NCBI RefSeq assembly: GCF_014199935.1
Contig: NZ_JACHOP010000002.1
Location: forward strand, 310,001 to 374,000
DNA from: Methylorubrum rhodinum
GTDB lineage: Bacteria; Pseudomonadota; Alphaproteobacteria; Rhizobiales; Beijerinckiaceae
Length of the DNA stretch: 64,000 nucleotides
Direction of reading: 5' to 3'
Under the pieces are notes generated by a model. The model saw only the letters and a program-made list of their open reading frames with translations, was not told the origin of the DNA and did not search any database. Below, piece after piece: positions 8,772 through 21,189 of the stretch. Made by a program: the position numbers and the translations under genes. How positions within the stretch are numbered: position 1 is the first letter of the stretch; each line of letters starts with the position of its first letter.

Positions 8772-9908
8772 ATGCGCGAGCCGAACGCGATCGATTTCTG
8801 GCGTGGCGTCGCGCTCGTGACGATCTTCATCAACCACATCCCAGGCAACGTCTTCGAGCGCTACACCTTCTCGCAATACGGCATCTCGGACGCCGCCGAG
8901 CTGTTCGTGTTCCTGGCCGGCTGGTCGATCGGGCTCGCGACCCGCGGGCGCGACGGTCGCCCGGAGCCGCGGCTGATGACGGTGCTGCGGCTCCTGTCGC
9001 GCACGGTCGAGGTGTACCGGGCCCAGATCGTCATCATGGCGCTGGCGCTCGCCATGATCGCCGCCTGCGCGCTCTATCTCGACAATCCGCTCATCCTCGA
9101 ATGGCACAATGCCGGCGGCTTCTTCGGCGATCCGATCCAGACCATGGTCGGCATCGTGCTGCTGACGCACCAGCTCGGCTTCTTCAACATCCTGCCGCTC
9201 TACGTCGTGCTGATCGCCATCGCGCCGGTCGTGGTGCTTCTGGGTCGCGTCAGCCGAGCGCTCCTCATCGCCCTGTCGGTCTCGCTCTACGCGGCCAGCC
9301 TCGTCTTCGCGTGGAACTTCCCGTCCTGGCCCGGCGAGGGCGACTGGTTCTTCAATCCGCTCTGCTGGCAACTCCTGCTGGTGCTCGGCTTCGTCTCGAA
9401 CGAGGCAGCCCGCGAGAACCCGCGCCTGCGGTCTCTCGCCCGGCGGCTGACGCCGCTCGGCATCGCCATCGTGATCCTCGGCGTCATACTCGCCGTGTGG
9501 GAGCTGCGCCCCGATCCGATGCTGGCGCCCGAGCCGCGCCTCGTCTTCACCTTCGACAAAACCTATCTCTCGCCCGGCCGGCTGATCCATTTCTGCGGGA
9601 TGGTGCTGGCCTTCCAGGCGGTCTACGGGCTGATCGCGCCGCGGGTGATGCCGCTCGCCCGCTTCCTCTCCGGGCTCGGGCGCAACTCGCTCGCGGTGTT
9701 CTCGATGGGATCGCTGTTGAGCCTGGCCGCGCAGTTCGTGCGCTTCCAGACCGGAGGCGGTATCATCGTCGACGTTTCGGTCGTAGGGTCCGGCCTGTTC
9801 GCACTGGGTTTCACCGCATGGTTCGTCGAATGGCGTTCCCGCAAGCCGCGCACCCCGCGGACGCCGCCCGACGGCGCCGCCTCGCGCTCGGCCTCTCCGC
9901 CGGCCTGA
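8772..9908 (+). CDS. opgC: OpgC-family inner-membrane acyl/succinyl transferase
   Basis: This is a 378-residue polytopic membrane protein with about ten hydrophobic helices. The N-terminus IDFWRGVALVTIFINHIPG and the SDAAELFVFLAGWSIGL segment are typical of the OpgC family, which resembles acyltransferase-3 proteins. OpgC proteins transfer succinyl or other groups onto periplasmic glucans. The ATG at 8772 places the conserved IDFWRG motif six residues in, as in homologues. The next gene overlaps its 3' end and encodes an exported SGNH hydrolase, so the pair probably modifies an extracytoplasmic glycan. Confidence 0.85.
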   Translation: MREPNAIDFWRGVALVTIFINHIPGNVFERYTFSQYGISDAAELFVFLAGWSIGLATRGRDGRPEPRLMTVLRLLSRTVEVYRAQIVIMALALAMIAACALYLDNPLILEWHNAGGFFGDPIQTMVGIVLLTHQLGFFNILPLYVVLIAIAPVVVLLGRVSRALLIALSVSLYAASLVFAWNFPSWPGEGDWFFNPLCWQLLLVLGFVSNEAARENPRLRSLARRLTPLGIAIVILGVILAVWELRPDPMLAPEPRLVFTFDKTYLSPGRLIHFCGMVLAFQAVYGLIAPRVMPLARFLSGLGRNSLAVFSMGSLLSLAAQFVRFQTGGGIIVDVSVVGSGLFALGFTAWFVEWRSRKPRTPRTPPDGAASRSASPPA

Positions 9909-10783
9909 GCTTCGTCCTCGGGGCCGGCCTCTCCGCCCGCGCCGAGACGCCGCCCGCCGTCGCGGCGCCGGTCCAAGCTGCGCCCGTTCAGGTGGCCCCG
10001 CCCCAGGCGGCGGAGCCCCTCGACCAGAGCCTGTCGCCGGAATGCCGCGTGCCGGGCTCCAAGCTCTACACCCTGGCCAAGCTCAAGGCGGTCAAGGCCG
10101 CGCTCAAGGAGAAGCGGCCGATCCGCGTGCTCTCGATCGGCTCGTCCTCGGCGGGGCTCGGCTCGGCGTCGAGCTATCCGGTCAAGCTCGAGAACGCGCT
10201 GGAGCGTGCGCTGCCCGACGTGAAGGTCGAGGTCGAGGCCCGCGCGCTGCCCGGCGAGGTCGCGAGCGGGGCGGGCGAGCGCCTGCGCACCCTCGTGGCG
10301 GAGGTCGAGCCCGACCTCGTGGTCTGGCAGGTCGGCACCAACGACGCCCTGGCGCGGGTCGACATCGACACCTTCGCCGAGGCCCTCGACGATTCGGTGA
10401 AGTGGGTGATGTCGCACGACATCGACATCGTGCTGATCGATCCGGTCTTCACCGCGAGCCTCGCCGAGGACGACTATTACAACCGCATGGTCCGCACCGT
10501 GCAGGAAATCGCGAGCCGCGAGGCGGTGCCGCTGGTCCACCGCTACGCGGCGATGCGCTATCTCTCGACCCGCGGCACCGACGAGGCGCACATGCTCGGG
10601 CGCCATTTCCGGCTGAACGACCTCGGCCTGCGCTGCATGGCCGAGCACGCGACCCGCGCGATCACCCTATCGCTGCTGCAACCCGATCCCACCAAGGCGG
10701 ATGCGGACCGAACCGGCACCGCGACCGGCCCGGCCCAGGGCCGCACGTCCTCCGGCGCGGCGCCGGCCGCACGCGGGAACTGA
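9830..10783 (+). CDS. exported SGNH/GDSL-type hydrolase
   Basis: This frame overlaps the end of the OpgC gene by 79 bp and encodes about 317 residues. A twin-arginine-rich n-region and hydrophobic segment (ARRRRLALGLSAGLSFVLGA) form a signal peptide, followed by an Ala/Pro/Val-rich linker. Block I of the SGNH family is VLSIGSSSAG, block III is VWQVGTNDA, and a block-V-like DEAH occurs near the C-terminus. Such enzymes remove or transfer acyl groups on polysaccharides. An in-frame ATG at 9818 is an alternative start. The overlap with opgC implies joint expression and function. Confidence 0.8.
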   Translation: MAFPQAAHPADAARRRRLALGLSAGLSFVLGAGLSARAETPPAVAAPVQAAPVQVAPPQAAEPLDQSLSPECRVPGSKLYTLAKLKAVKAALKEKRPIRVLSIGSSSAGLGSASSYPVKLENALERALPDVKVEVEARALPGEVASGAGERLRTLVAEVEPDLVVWQVGTNDALARVDIDTFAEALDDSVKWVMSHDIDIVLIDPVFTASLAEDDYYNRMVRTVQEIASREAVPLVHRYAAMRYLSTRGTDEAHMLGRHFRLNDLGLRCMAEHATRAITLSLLQPDPTKADADRTGTATGPAQGRTSSGAAPAARGN

Positions 10784-10887
10784 CAGGATCGGCCGGAGAG
10801 ACGGAAAATTCTTGCGCTGCCGGCCGCGGGCGGCAAGATCGTGCTTGGCGCCCGACTGCAAGCCGGCTAAGGCTTCGCTGCCTCGAC

Positions 10888-10917
10888 AAAAAAGGCCGCC
10901 CCGGTGAGGGAGCGGCC
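10888..10917 (-). terminator. Rho-independent terminator of the small RNA
   Basis: On the minus strand the stem GGCCGC/GCGGCC is extended by three further G-C pairs with one bulged base and is followed by six T residues (10893-10888). It also lies downstream of the NepR-like gene, so it could end readthrough from that gene. Confidence 0.8.
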
Positions 10918-10983
10918 CGAAGTCTAGGGAGGAAACGCCCAAGAAGGGCAACGGGACCGCGACGCCATCGCGATCTCGTCTGA
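10888..10983 (-). ncRNA. candidate trans-acting small RNA, suhB/MmgR (alpha-r8)-like
   Basis: A minus-strand transcription unit of about 96 nt fits in this gap. A TATAAT -10 box (10990-10995) is preceded by a CTTG-containing -35 (11011-11018, spacer 15-17). The RNA would carry a small hairpin (GCCC, loop UUCUU, GGGC; 10937-10949), then a single-stranded pyrimidine run GUUUCCUCCCUAGACUUC (10936-10919), then a GC-rich terminator with six U. The CCUCC motif between two hairpins is, as I recall, typical of the rhizobial suhB/MmgR family (Rfam RF00519), which pairs with ribosome binding sites through Hfq. The family assignment is from memory of its features; the unit itself is visible in the sequence. 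Confidence 0.6.
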
Positions 10984-11074
10984 TGCAAAATTATATGCTG
11001 CGTCGCACAAAGCAAGATGCGGCGCCCCCGCATCCAGCGCATGAAGCGCACGGTCCGCACCACGAGGTGCGCTA

Positions 11075-11314
11075 TCACACCCTGTCGAGGGAAGAGGATC
11101 CGGCGGCCTCGCGCTTGTCGGCCTCCAGCTGCTGCACCAGCGCCGTCAGCCGCGGGTCGAGGGGCTCGTCGAACACGGGATCGTAGAGCGCCTTGAGCTG
11201 CCGCCCGAGGCGTTCCCGCGTCTGCGCATCCAGCACCGGTCCCTGCTCGGCCGGCATCGATGCAGTCTGTGCCCGCGCTTGAACCATGAGACCTACATTG
11301 CCCGGCCGCGCCAT
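11075..11314 (-). CDS. NepR-like anti-sigma domain protein
   Basis: This small protein (79 residues, or 70/60 from later ATGs at 11287 and 11257) carries the NepR signature: LGRQLKALYDPVFDEPLDPR followed by LTALVQQLEADK. NepR proteins bind the general-stress sigma factor EcfG and are released when phosphorylated PhyR mimics the sigma factor. No PhyR or EcfG gene is next to it, so it looks like an extra NepR-type copy. The ECF factor at 155 already has its own membrane anti-sigma partner. The start is uncertain because no strong ribosome binding site precedes any candidate. The small RNA gene lies downstream on the same strand. Confidence 0.72.
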   Translation of the reverse strand: MARPGNVGLMVQARAQTASMPAEQGPVLDAQTRERLGRQLKALYDPVFDEPLDPRLTALVQQLEADKREAAGSSSLDRV

Positions 11315-11417
11315 AAGGCAAGCGTCGTCCGCGCCCTGCGGCCGCGGGCGAGCCCCCGACCGGGGCCGGCACGCGGTTTAACCGGACCGAAACGCGTGCC
11401 CCGCTAGCCTGAACCTC

Positions 11418-12857
11418 ATGTGGGCCGGCCCCAGTCCGGTGCCCGGCCGCTCTGGGGAGGGCACCGCCTTGGCTGCGGACGAATGGGCGGCGGGTCCTTT
11501 TCCGGGCGCGGTCTCTCCGCTGGGCCGGGTGCGCGCCCGGCTGGTCGCGGCGCGCGCCGGGGCGGGCGGAGCCGCGCTCGGCGTGTTCTCCGTGCGCATC
11601 GCCGCCGCCGGCTGCGCCTACCTCGCCCAGGTGCTGATGGCCCGGATGATGGGCGGCGCGGAATACGGCGTCTTCGCCACCGTCTGGGTCTGGATCGCGA
11701 TCCTCGGCCACACCGCGACCCTCGGGCTCGCCCAGGGCGCCTGCCGCTTCCTGCCCGTCGAGCGGGCGCGCGGCCATCTCGACGCGGTGCGCGGCTTCCT
11801 GCTCGGCGGAGCGCTCGCCAGCATCGCGGGCGGGCTGGCGCTGGCGCTCGCGGGATTCGCCATCGCCGAGATCCAGCACGACATCCTCGACGGCCCCTAT
11901 GGCGGTCCGATCCTCGTCGCCGTCCTCGTCGTTCCGCTCTTCGCCTTCCAGGACTATCTCGAGGGCGTGGCCCGCAGCCAGGGCTGGGCGATGCTCGCCA
12001 TCGCCCCGCCCTACCTGCTGCGCCAGGGGCTGATCATGGCCGGCATGATCGGCGCCGTGCTGTTCGGCGCGCCGGCCCACGCCTGGGTCGCCATCGCCTG
12101 CACGCTGGCCGCCACCGGTGTCAGTGCGACGATCCAGGGCTTGGCTCTGCTGGCGCGGCTGCGCCGCCACCTGCCCGCCGGGCCCCGGACCTACCGCTGG
12201 AGGATCTGGCTGACCGCCTGCCTGCCGATCGCGGCGGGCGAACTCGCCACCAGCGCCTTCGGCTTCGTCGACGTGGTGCTGCTCGGCTTCCTCGCGCCCC
12301 CGGCGGCGGTGGGCCTGTACTTCGCCGCCACCCGCATCCAGCAATTCGTCGTCTTCGTCTCCTACGCCGCCTCCGCCGCGACCGCGCAGCGCTTCGCCGC
12401 CGCCCGCGCCGAGGGCGACGAGGCGGGGCTCGCCGGCCTCGTGCGCAGCCAGGCCCGCTGGACCTTCCTCGGCACGGCGCTCGTCGGCCTCGGCGTCATT
12501 GCCGCCGCGCCGCTCCTCCTCGGCCTGTTCGGCTCCGACTTCCACGACAGCCTGCCGGTGCTGGCGATCCTGGTCGCGGGCGGCGTGACCGCGAGCCTGT
12601 TCGGGCCGGGCGAGGACATCCTGATCATGCTCGGCGGCGAGCGGCTCTGCGTCGCCATCACGCTCGCCATGCTGGGGCTGGCCGTCCTGCTCTGCCTCGT
12701 CCTGATCCCGTGGCTCGGCGTCACCGGGGCGGCGCTCGCCATGGCCGGCGCCACGGCCCTGCGCGGTCTCGCCATGGCGGCGGGCGCGCGCGCCGTGCAC
12801 GGCATCATGACGCCCGCCTTCGCGCTTCCGGCCTTCTCCCGGAGCGGCGGCGCCTGA
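11418..12857 (+). CDS. polysaccharide flippase (Wzx/MATE-like)
   Basis: This 479-residue protein has about 12-14 hydrophobic helices in the MOP-superfamily pattern, including GAEYGVFATVWVWIAILGH near the N-terminus, typical of oligosaccharide flippases. It would flip lipid-linked sugar units across the inner membrane. The stop at 12855-12857 lies two bases before the next start, so the gene is translationally linked with the GNAT-fold protein, which probably acts on the same glycan. The first 40 residues are hydrophilic and low-complexity, so a later start cannot be excluded. Confidence 0.85.
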   Translation: MWAGPSPVPGRSGEGTALAADEWAAGPFPGAVSPLGRVRARLVAARAGAGGAALGVFSVRIAAAGCAYLAQVLMARMMGGAEYGVFATVWVWIAILGHTATLGLAQGACRFLPVERARGHLDAVRGFLLGGALASIAGGLALALAGFAIAEIQHDILDGPYGGPILVAVLVVPLFAFQDYLEGVARSQGWAMLAIAPPYLLRQGLIMAGMIGAVLFGAPAHAWVAIACTLAATGVSATIQGLALLARLRRHLPAGPRTYRWRIWLTACLPIAAGELATSAFGFVDVVLLGFLAPPAAVGLYFAATRIQQFVVFVSYAASAATAQRFAAARAEGDEAGLAGLVRSQARWTFLGTALVGLGVIAAAPLLLGLFGSDFHDSLPVLAILVAGGVTASLFGPGEDILIMLGGERLCVAITLAMLGLAVLLCLVLIPWLGVTGAALAMAGATALRGLAMAAGARAVHGIMTPAFALPAFSRSGGA

Positions 12858-12859
12858 TC

Positions 12860-14041
12860 ATGGGTCTCCCGCTCCGCCGCTCCCCGCACGTCGCCCTCGA
12901 CGCGGCCCCCGAGGCCGCCGTCGTGCCGGTTTCCGCCCTCGAGTCGGGGGCCTGGGACGCGCTCGCGCTCGCGGCCGTCGAGCCGCACCCGTTCTACGCC
13001 CGCCGCCCGGTCGAGGCGCACCGCGCGAGCGGGCTCGCGCCTGCCGACCTCGCCGCTGTGGTCGTGCCCGGCCCCATGGGCGTGTCCGGCGGCTTGGCGG
13101 CGCTGCTGCCCTTCGTCCTGCGGGCCGACATCGCCGGGCTCGGCGCGGCGATCGCGCAGCCCTTCCTCTCCCCGTACGTGACGGCGAGCGCCCCGCTCGT
13201 CGCCGACGGGCCCGATCTCGACCTTCGACTCGACGCCCTGGTGGCCGGCCTCGCGCGCGCCTCGGGCAGGCGTTGCTGGCGCTGGCCGCTGCTGGCGGTC
13301 GAGAGCCGCCCCGGCGCCGGGCTCCTCGCCGCGATGGCGCGGGCCGGCTGGCAGATCGCCACCGTGGCGAGCTTCGAGCGCCCGGTCCTCGACCGGCGGG
13401 CGAGCCACCTCGCCTTCCTCGCCGATCATCCCCACAAGAGCCGCCTGAAGGACCTGCGCCGCCGCCGCCGCCGCCTCGCCGAGTCCGGTGCGCTGGCCTT
13501 CGAGACCGCGACCGAGGGGCCGGCGCTGGAGCAGGCGCTCGACGCGTTCCTGGCGCTGGAGGCCGCGGGCTGGAAGGGCGAGGCCGGCACGGCGCTCGCG
13601 AGCCGACCGGACAGCGCGCGCTTCGCCCGCGCGCTGTTCCGGCAGGACGGCGCCGCGTCCGGCCCGCCGGCCGTGCGGGCCGATACCTTGCGCCTCGACG
13701 ACCGGGTGATCGCCGCGAGCCTCGCCCTGGTCGCGGGGCCGACGGCCTACCTGCTCAAGACCGCCTACGACGAGAGCCTGCGCGCCCATGCCCCGGGGCT
13801 GGTCCTGGAGGACGAGATCGTGCGCGCGCTCCACGACACCGCCTTCGCCGAGCGCCTCGATTCCGCGACGCTGCCGGGCTCGCCGCTGGAGGGCCTGTTT
13901 CCCGAGCGGGTGCGGATCGCCGAGATCCTGGCGCTTCCCCCCGGCGGTGGCAGCCTGCTGCCGCTCGAACGCCGCGCCGACCTCGCCCGCTTCGAGCACC
14001 GGGCGCGGGCGGAGGTGAAGCGGTTGATCGGGCGGCGATAG
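12860..14041 (+). CDS. GNAT-fold acyltransferase, CelD/BcsL (BioF2-like) family
   Basis: This 393-residue protein has two GNAT-like halves as in the CelD/BcsL family linked to exopolysaccharide acylation. Recognisable parts are the N-terminal substrate half (HPFYARRPVEAHR), the RLKDLRRRRRRLAESG basic helix, and a C-terminal GNAT core (ALDAFLALEAAGWKGEAGTA, later TAYLLKTAYDESLRAHAPG). It starts two bases after the flippase stop. By analogy it acylates the exported polysaccharide precursor. The donor and the acceptor are unknown. Confidence 0.82.
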   Translation: MGLPLRRSPHVALDAAPEAAVVPVSALESGAWDALALAAVEPHPFYARRPVEAHRASGLAPADLAAVVVPGPMGVSGGLAALLPFVLRADIAGLGAAIAQPFLSPYVTASAPLVADGPDLDLRLDALVAGLARASGRRCWRWPLLAVESRPGAGLLAAMARAGWQIATVASFERPVLDRRASHLAFLADHPHKSRLKDLRRRRRRLAESGALAFETATEGPALEQALDAFLALEAAGWKGEAGTALASRPDSARFARALFRQDGAASGPPAVRADTLRLDDRVIAASLALVAGPTAYLLKTAYDESLRAHAPGLVLEDEIVRALHDTAFAERLDSATLPGSPLEGLFPERVRIAEILALPPGGGSLLPLERRADLARFEHRARAEVKRLIGRR

Positions 14042-14260
14042 GTTTTCCCAGGCTCGTTCCGCGCCCCTTCGCCACCGCGAGGCGGAGCCGAACCGCTCCG
14101 GGGCGCGACGCGTCGGGACAAGGCGTGACGCGGCCGGACGTCGATCGGGATGCCCGAACGGGCCGATCCGCGCTGTAGGTTTCTCCCGCCCCTGCGGAGG
14201 GCTTCGACCGAAGCCTCGCGAGACGGTCGCGGCGTGGTCCGTCGCGCTCGATCAGGGACC

Positions 14261-14686
14261 TCACAACAGCAGCAGCGCTCCCGCCAGGACCAAGAAGGCC
14301 GCGAGGCCGGACAGGAGGACGATCCGGTCCACCGGCTCCGCCGCGGCGCCCCTCTCCGATCCGGCCGGCGCCGCGGCCCCCGCGCCCGCGGCACCGCCCG
14401 CGGATTGCGGCGCCCCCACCGGCACGGGGGCGGACGTCGTCGCCCGTCGCTCCGGAGCGGGCAGATCCGGCACCGCCGTCACCGGGCGCTCGCCCCGCGG
14501 CCCGAACGCGTCCGGCTCGACGCCGACGCCCGCGGCGTCGAGTTCCAGCATCACGAGGACGAGGGCGTCCACGTCCATGGTGTCGATCGGCAGGGCGCGC
14601 TGAAGGTCGTCGGCGGTGAGTTGGCCGCGCTCCCGCCCGAGGGCGATCAGCCGGTCGAGGGTGGCGCGGTCGATCGGCGTGGTCAT
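14261..14686 (-). CDS. tail-anchored protein with a sigma-70 region 1.1-like domain
   Basis: This 141-residue protein joins two unlike parts. Residues 6-55 (LDRLIALGRERGQLTADDLQ, then DVDALVLVMLELDAAGVGV) resemble region 1.1 of housekeeping sigma-70 (the LLxxGKExGYLT pattern), the acidic domain that blocks the RNA polymerase DNA channel. A Pro/Ala-rich linker of about 60 residues follows, and then one C-terminal helix (VLLSGLAAFLVLAGALLLL), so the protein is tail-anchored with the domain in the cytoplasm. No other sigma regions are present. It starts 21 bp after the Mfd-like gene on the same strand, so it is probably co-transcribed with a helicase that itself contacts RNA polymerase. Confidence 0.75.
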   Translation of the reverse strand: MTTPIDRATLDRLIALGRERGQLTADDLQRALPIDTMDVDALVLVMLELDAAGVGVEPDAFGPRGERPVTAVPDLPAPERRATTSAPVPVGAPQSAGGAAGAGAAAPAGSERGAAAEPVDRIVLLSGLAAFLVLAGALLLL

Positions 14687-14707
14687 GCGGCGTCCCGTTG
14701 CTCCTCC

Positions 14708-18124
<3,417 letters not shown>

Positions 18125-18260
18125 CGGGGATCCATGATGAGCCGGTTCAGGACCGGTTTCCCCCGAAACCCGGCGCGACCCGGCCGGGTCCCCGGTGCGG
18201 TGCCGCGATCCCCAGGTGAAAGGGAGCGACTCTCCGCCTCAGGCCGCCCGCCGCGACCGC

Positions 18261-18923
18261 TCAGGCCTTCCGCAGGACCACGCTGAGATTGTTGGCCGGC
18301 ATCGCGATCCGCTCCGCAAGGTGCAGGCCGTGCCCGGCCGCGGCCGCCAGCACCGCTTCGAGATCGCGCACCCCCCATTCGGGATCGCGCATCCGCAGGT
18401 CCGCATCGAAGCGGGCGTTGCTCTCGGCCGTATGCGCCCCGCCGATGCGGAACGGGCCGTAGAGGACGAGCGGACCGCCTTCCGGCAGCAGGCGGCCCGC
18501 TCCGGCGAGCAGTCCCTCGGTCGCCGCCCACGGCGCGATGTGGATCATGTTGATGCACAGGACCGCGTCCGCCCGCTCGACCGGCCAGACCTTCGCGCAG
18601 GCATCGAGCGCGACCGGGGGCAGCAGGTTCGGCAGGCCCGCCATGCGGGCATGGGCCCGGATGCTGCCGCGTCCCCGCCGGTCCGGGTCGCTCGGCTGCC
18701 AGGTCAGCGCCGGCAGGGCGGCGGCGAAGCGAACCGCGTGCTCGCCCGTGCCGCTGGCCACCTCCAGCACCGTGCCGCCCGGCGGCAGGACCGCCCGCAG
18801 CACCCCCACGATCGCCGCCCCGTTGCGGGCGGCGGCCGGCGCGAACAGGGCCTCGTCCGCGATGCTCTCGCCGCTCAACGGCCTCTCTCCCGACAACCCT
18901 GCCCAGCGCCCCGGCGGCGGCAT
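18261..18923 (-). CDS. DUF938 SAM-dependent methyltransferase-like protein
   Basis: This 220-residue protein has the class I methyltransferase fold: the AdoMet motif GTVLEVASGTGEHAVRFA, an acidic loop (TWQPSDPD) and the post-I strand ADAVLCINMIHIAPW. The conserved ending (PANNLSVVLRK) marks the DUF938 family, whose substrate is unknown. I chose ATG 18923 because the family motif ESIADEALFAPAAARNG follows about 20 residues later; the frame is open further upstream but with unrelated sequence. It precedes the mfd-like gene by 136 bp and is divergent from an MFS transporter gene. Confidence 0.82.
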   Translation of the reverse strand: MPPPGRWAGLSGERPLSGESIADEALFAPAAARNGAAIVGVLRAVLPPGGTVLEVASGTGEHAVRFAAALPALTWQPSDPDRRGRGSIRAHARMAGLPNLLPPVALDACAKVWPVERADAVLCINMIHIAPWAATEGLLAGAGRLLPEGGPLVLYGPFRIGGAHTAESNARFDADLRMRDPEWGVRDLEAVLAAAAGHGLHLAERIAMPANNLSVVLRKA

Positions 18924-19020
18924 GCCCGGCCCCTGCGCCTCCCTCTCGCCCCAATCAAGCCCTGTCTGGGCCGATCCCGAGCCGTTCCGCCGGGGCGCTT
19001 CCCATCCGAGGCACACCGTC

Positions 19021-20505
19021 TTGAACGCTCCCCACCGCGCCGAAGCCGCCGACGCCTCCGCGCGCCTCGACCCGGACCAGATCCGCTCGATCATCATCGG
19101 CCTCGTCGCCGCGATGCTGCTCGCCGCCCTCGACCAGACCATCGTGGCGACCGCGCTGCCGACGATCGGCCTCGAACTCGGGGATGCGGCCAACCTCCCC
19201 TGGATCGTCACCGCCTATCTGCTCGCCTCGACCGCGGTGACGCCGCTCTACGGCAAGCTGTCCGACATCCACGGGCGGCGGATCATGCTGCTCATCGCCA
19301 TCGTGACGTTCAGCCTCGGCTCGCTGCTGTGCGCGCTGGCGCCGAGCATGATCGCGCTGGCGCTCGCCCGCGGGCTCCAGGGCATCGGCGGCGGCGGGTT
19401 GATCGCGCTGGCGCAGACGATCCTGGCCGACATCCTCACGGCCAAGGAGCGGGCGCGCTATCAGGTCTACATCGCGGGCGTGTTCGCCCTGTCCTCGGTG
19501 GCCGGGCCCCTGCTCGGCGGCTTCTTCGCCCAGCACCTGCACTGGTCGGCGATCTTCTGGATCAACCTGCCGATCGGGCTCGCCGCCTTCCTCCTCACCA
19601 ACGGCAAGCTGAAGCTCCTGCCGCGGCGCGAGCGGCGCCACAGCGTCGACTATCCGGGCGCGGCGCTCCTCGTCGTCAGCTCGACCAGCCTGATGCTGGC
19701 GCTCAGCTGGGGCGGCGTGCATTATCCTTGGGCGTCCGCCCCGGTGCTCGGGCTCGCGGCCTTCGGCCTCGCCGGGGCCGCCGCCTTCGCCGCGCGCCTC
19801 GCCACCGCGTCCGAGCCGCTGATCCCCTTGAGCGTCCTCTCCGACCGCGTGGTCACCAGCGCGACGCTCGCCGCCTGCTTCGCCATGGGCACCCTGATCG
19901 GCCTCTCGATCTACGTGCCGATCTTCCTCGAAGGGGTGATCGGGCTCGATCCGAGTCGCTCGGGCCTCGCGATGGTGCCCCTGATGATCGGCACGGTCGT
20001 CGGCGCCACGATCTCGGGCCGCTCGATGGTCCATTTCCGGCACTACAAGCGCCTGCCGCTCGCGCTCCTGAGCCTGAGCGTCGCCGCCTGCGCCGCGCTG
20101 GCCTTCCTCGGCCACCGGCTGCCGCTCTGGGGCATCGAGATCCTGTTCGTGGTGCTGTCGATGGGGATCGGCACGGTGCTGCCGCTCTCGACCATCGCGG
20201 TCCAGAACGCGGTGGCGCCGCAGCAGCTCGGCATCGCCACCGCCTCGATGAACTTTTTCCGCGCCCTCGGCGGGGCGCTGATCGTGGCGATCTTCGGCAC
20301 CCTCGTGCTCGGCGGCGCGGGCGGGGAGAGCACGGCTCACGACATGGCCGCGCTGATCCGCGGCGCCGACGCGGCGCAGCTCGGGCAGACCTTCCGCCTC
20401 GTCTTCCTCGCCGCCTGCCTCGGCCTCGTGCTGGCGCTCGCCTGCCTCGGCCTCGTGGAGGAGCGCCCGCTGCAGGATTCCGCCGGGAAGAAGCCCGCGG
20501 CGTGA
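19021..20505 (+). CDS. MFS multidrug efflux transporter, DHA2 (14-TM) family
   Basis: This 494-residue transporter has about 14 transmembrane helices. The hallmark motif LDQTIVATALPTIG in helix 1, the GKLSDIHGRRIMLL loop (motif A) and GPLLGGFF (motif C) place it in the EmrB/QacA-like proton-drug antiporters. The start is a TTG at 19021: no in-frame ATG or GTG fits before helix 1, and from here the N-terminus has the normal length. No TetR or MarR regulator is adjacent. The substrate is not predictable. Confidence 0.88.
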   Translation: MNAPHRAEAADASARLDPDQIRSIIIGLVAAMLLAALDQTIVATALPTIGLELGDAANLPWIVTAYLLASTAVTPLYGKLSDIHGRRIMLLIAIVTFSLGSLLCALAPSMIALALARGLQGIGGGGLIALAQTILADILTAKERARYQVYIAGVFALSSVAGPLLGGFFAQHLHWSAIFWINLPIGLAAFLLTNGKLKLLPRRERRHSVDYPGAALLVVSSTSLMLALSWGGVHYPWASAPVLGLAAFGLAGAAAFAARLATASEPLIPLSVLSDRVVTSATLAACFAMGTLIGLSIYVPIFLEGVIGLDPSRSGLAMVPLMIGTVVGATISGRSMVHFRHYKRLPLALLSLSVAACAALAFLGHRLPLWGIEILFVVLSMGIGTVLPLSTIAVQNAVAPQQLGIATASMNFFRALGGALIVAIFGTLVLGGAGGESTAHDMAALIRGADAAQLGQTFRLVFLAACLGLVLALACLGLVEERPLQDSAGKKPAA

Positions 20506-20536
20506 GATGTCGGCCGATCAGGCGCCGGATGCGCCG

Positions 20537-21067
20537 TCAGGCGCCAGCGTCCTCCTTCTTCTCCTCCCCCGCCGGCTGGCCGTCGTCGCGGGCGCGGTGG
20601 AGGATGAAGATCGCGATCACCATGGTCAGGATCAGGCCGGCGAGCACGGCGAGTTCGATCATCGAGGCCTGGAACAGGGCCTGCTTCTCCGGCGACCAGT
20701 CCTTGGAATGGGTGATCTCGGAGGATTGCAGGGTGATCACCAGCACCCGCCGGATCGAGGCGATGAGGCCGACGATCAGGAACGGCTCGCAGGTCAGGCG
20801 GCCGGAGCGCATCGACACCCGCACCGTGTGCAGGATCTCGATCAGCATCAGCAGGAACAGGAGCCGGTCCACCACCTCCAGGATCTGGGCGGCACCCCCG
20901 AGCGCGACGAGCGCGTTCCACGTCAGGCCGGCGGCATCGATCAGCGCCACCAGGGCGGTCAGCGCCAGCAGAACACCGAGGGCGGCATAGATCGCGTGTT
21001 CCGTATGCAGAAAAACGAAGCTCGCCGCGCGCGTGAGCCGACCCTGGTCTTCCCCATTCTCGGACAT
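20537..21067 (-). CDS. psiE: PsiE-family membrane protein
   Basis: This 176-residue protein has four hydrophobic helices and the PsiE-family central region (EVVDRLLFLLMLIEILHTV, then CEPFLIVGLIASIRRVLVIT). PsiE is induced by phosphate starvation in Escherichia coli, but its molecular role is unknown. The C-terminus ends in a charged cytoplasmic tail. The gene is convergent with the MFS transporter gene, 31 bp apart. No Pho box was recognised upstream. Confidence 0.82.
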   Translation of the reverse strand: MSENGEDQGRLTRAASFVFLHTEHAIYAALGVLLALTALVALIDAAGLTWNALVALGGAAQILEVVDRLLFLLMLIEILHTVRVSMRSGRLTCEPFLIVGLIASIRRVLVITLQSSEITHSKDWSPEKQALFQASMIELAVLAGLILTMVIAIFILHRARDDGQPAGEEKKEDAGA

Positions 21068-21189
21068 GTCTCGCCTCCCGTCTGTTTTCGGCGATCAGAC
21101 AGGATCGATGGACGGGCGTCCAGCGCGGCGATGTGTCCGCGCACAGGCCCGGCGCCGGCGGGCGACGCGTCGGCGGTTCTCCAGGTTCT

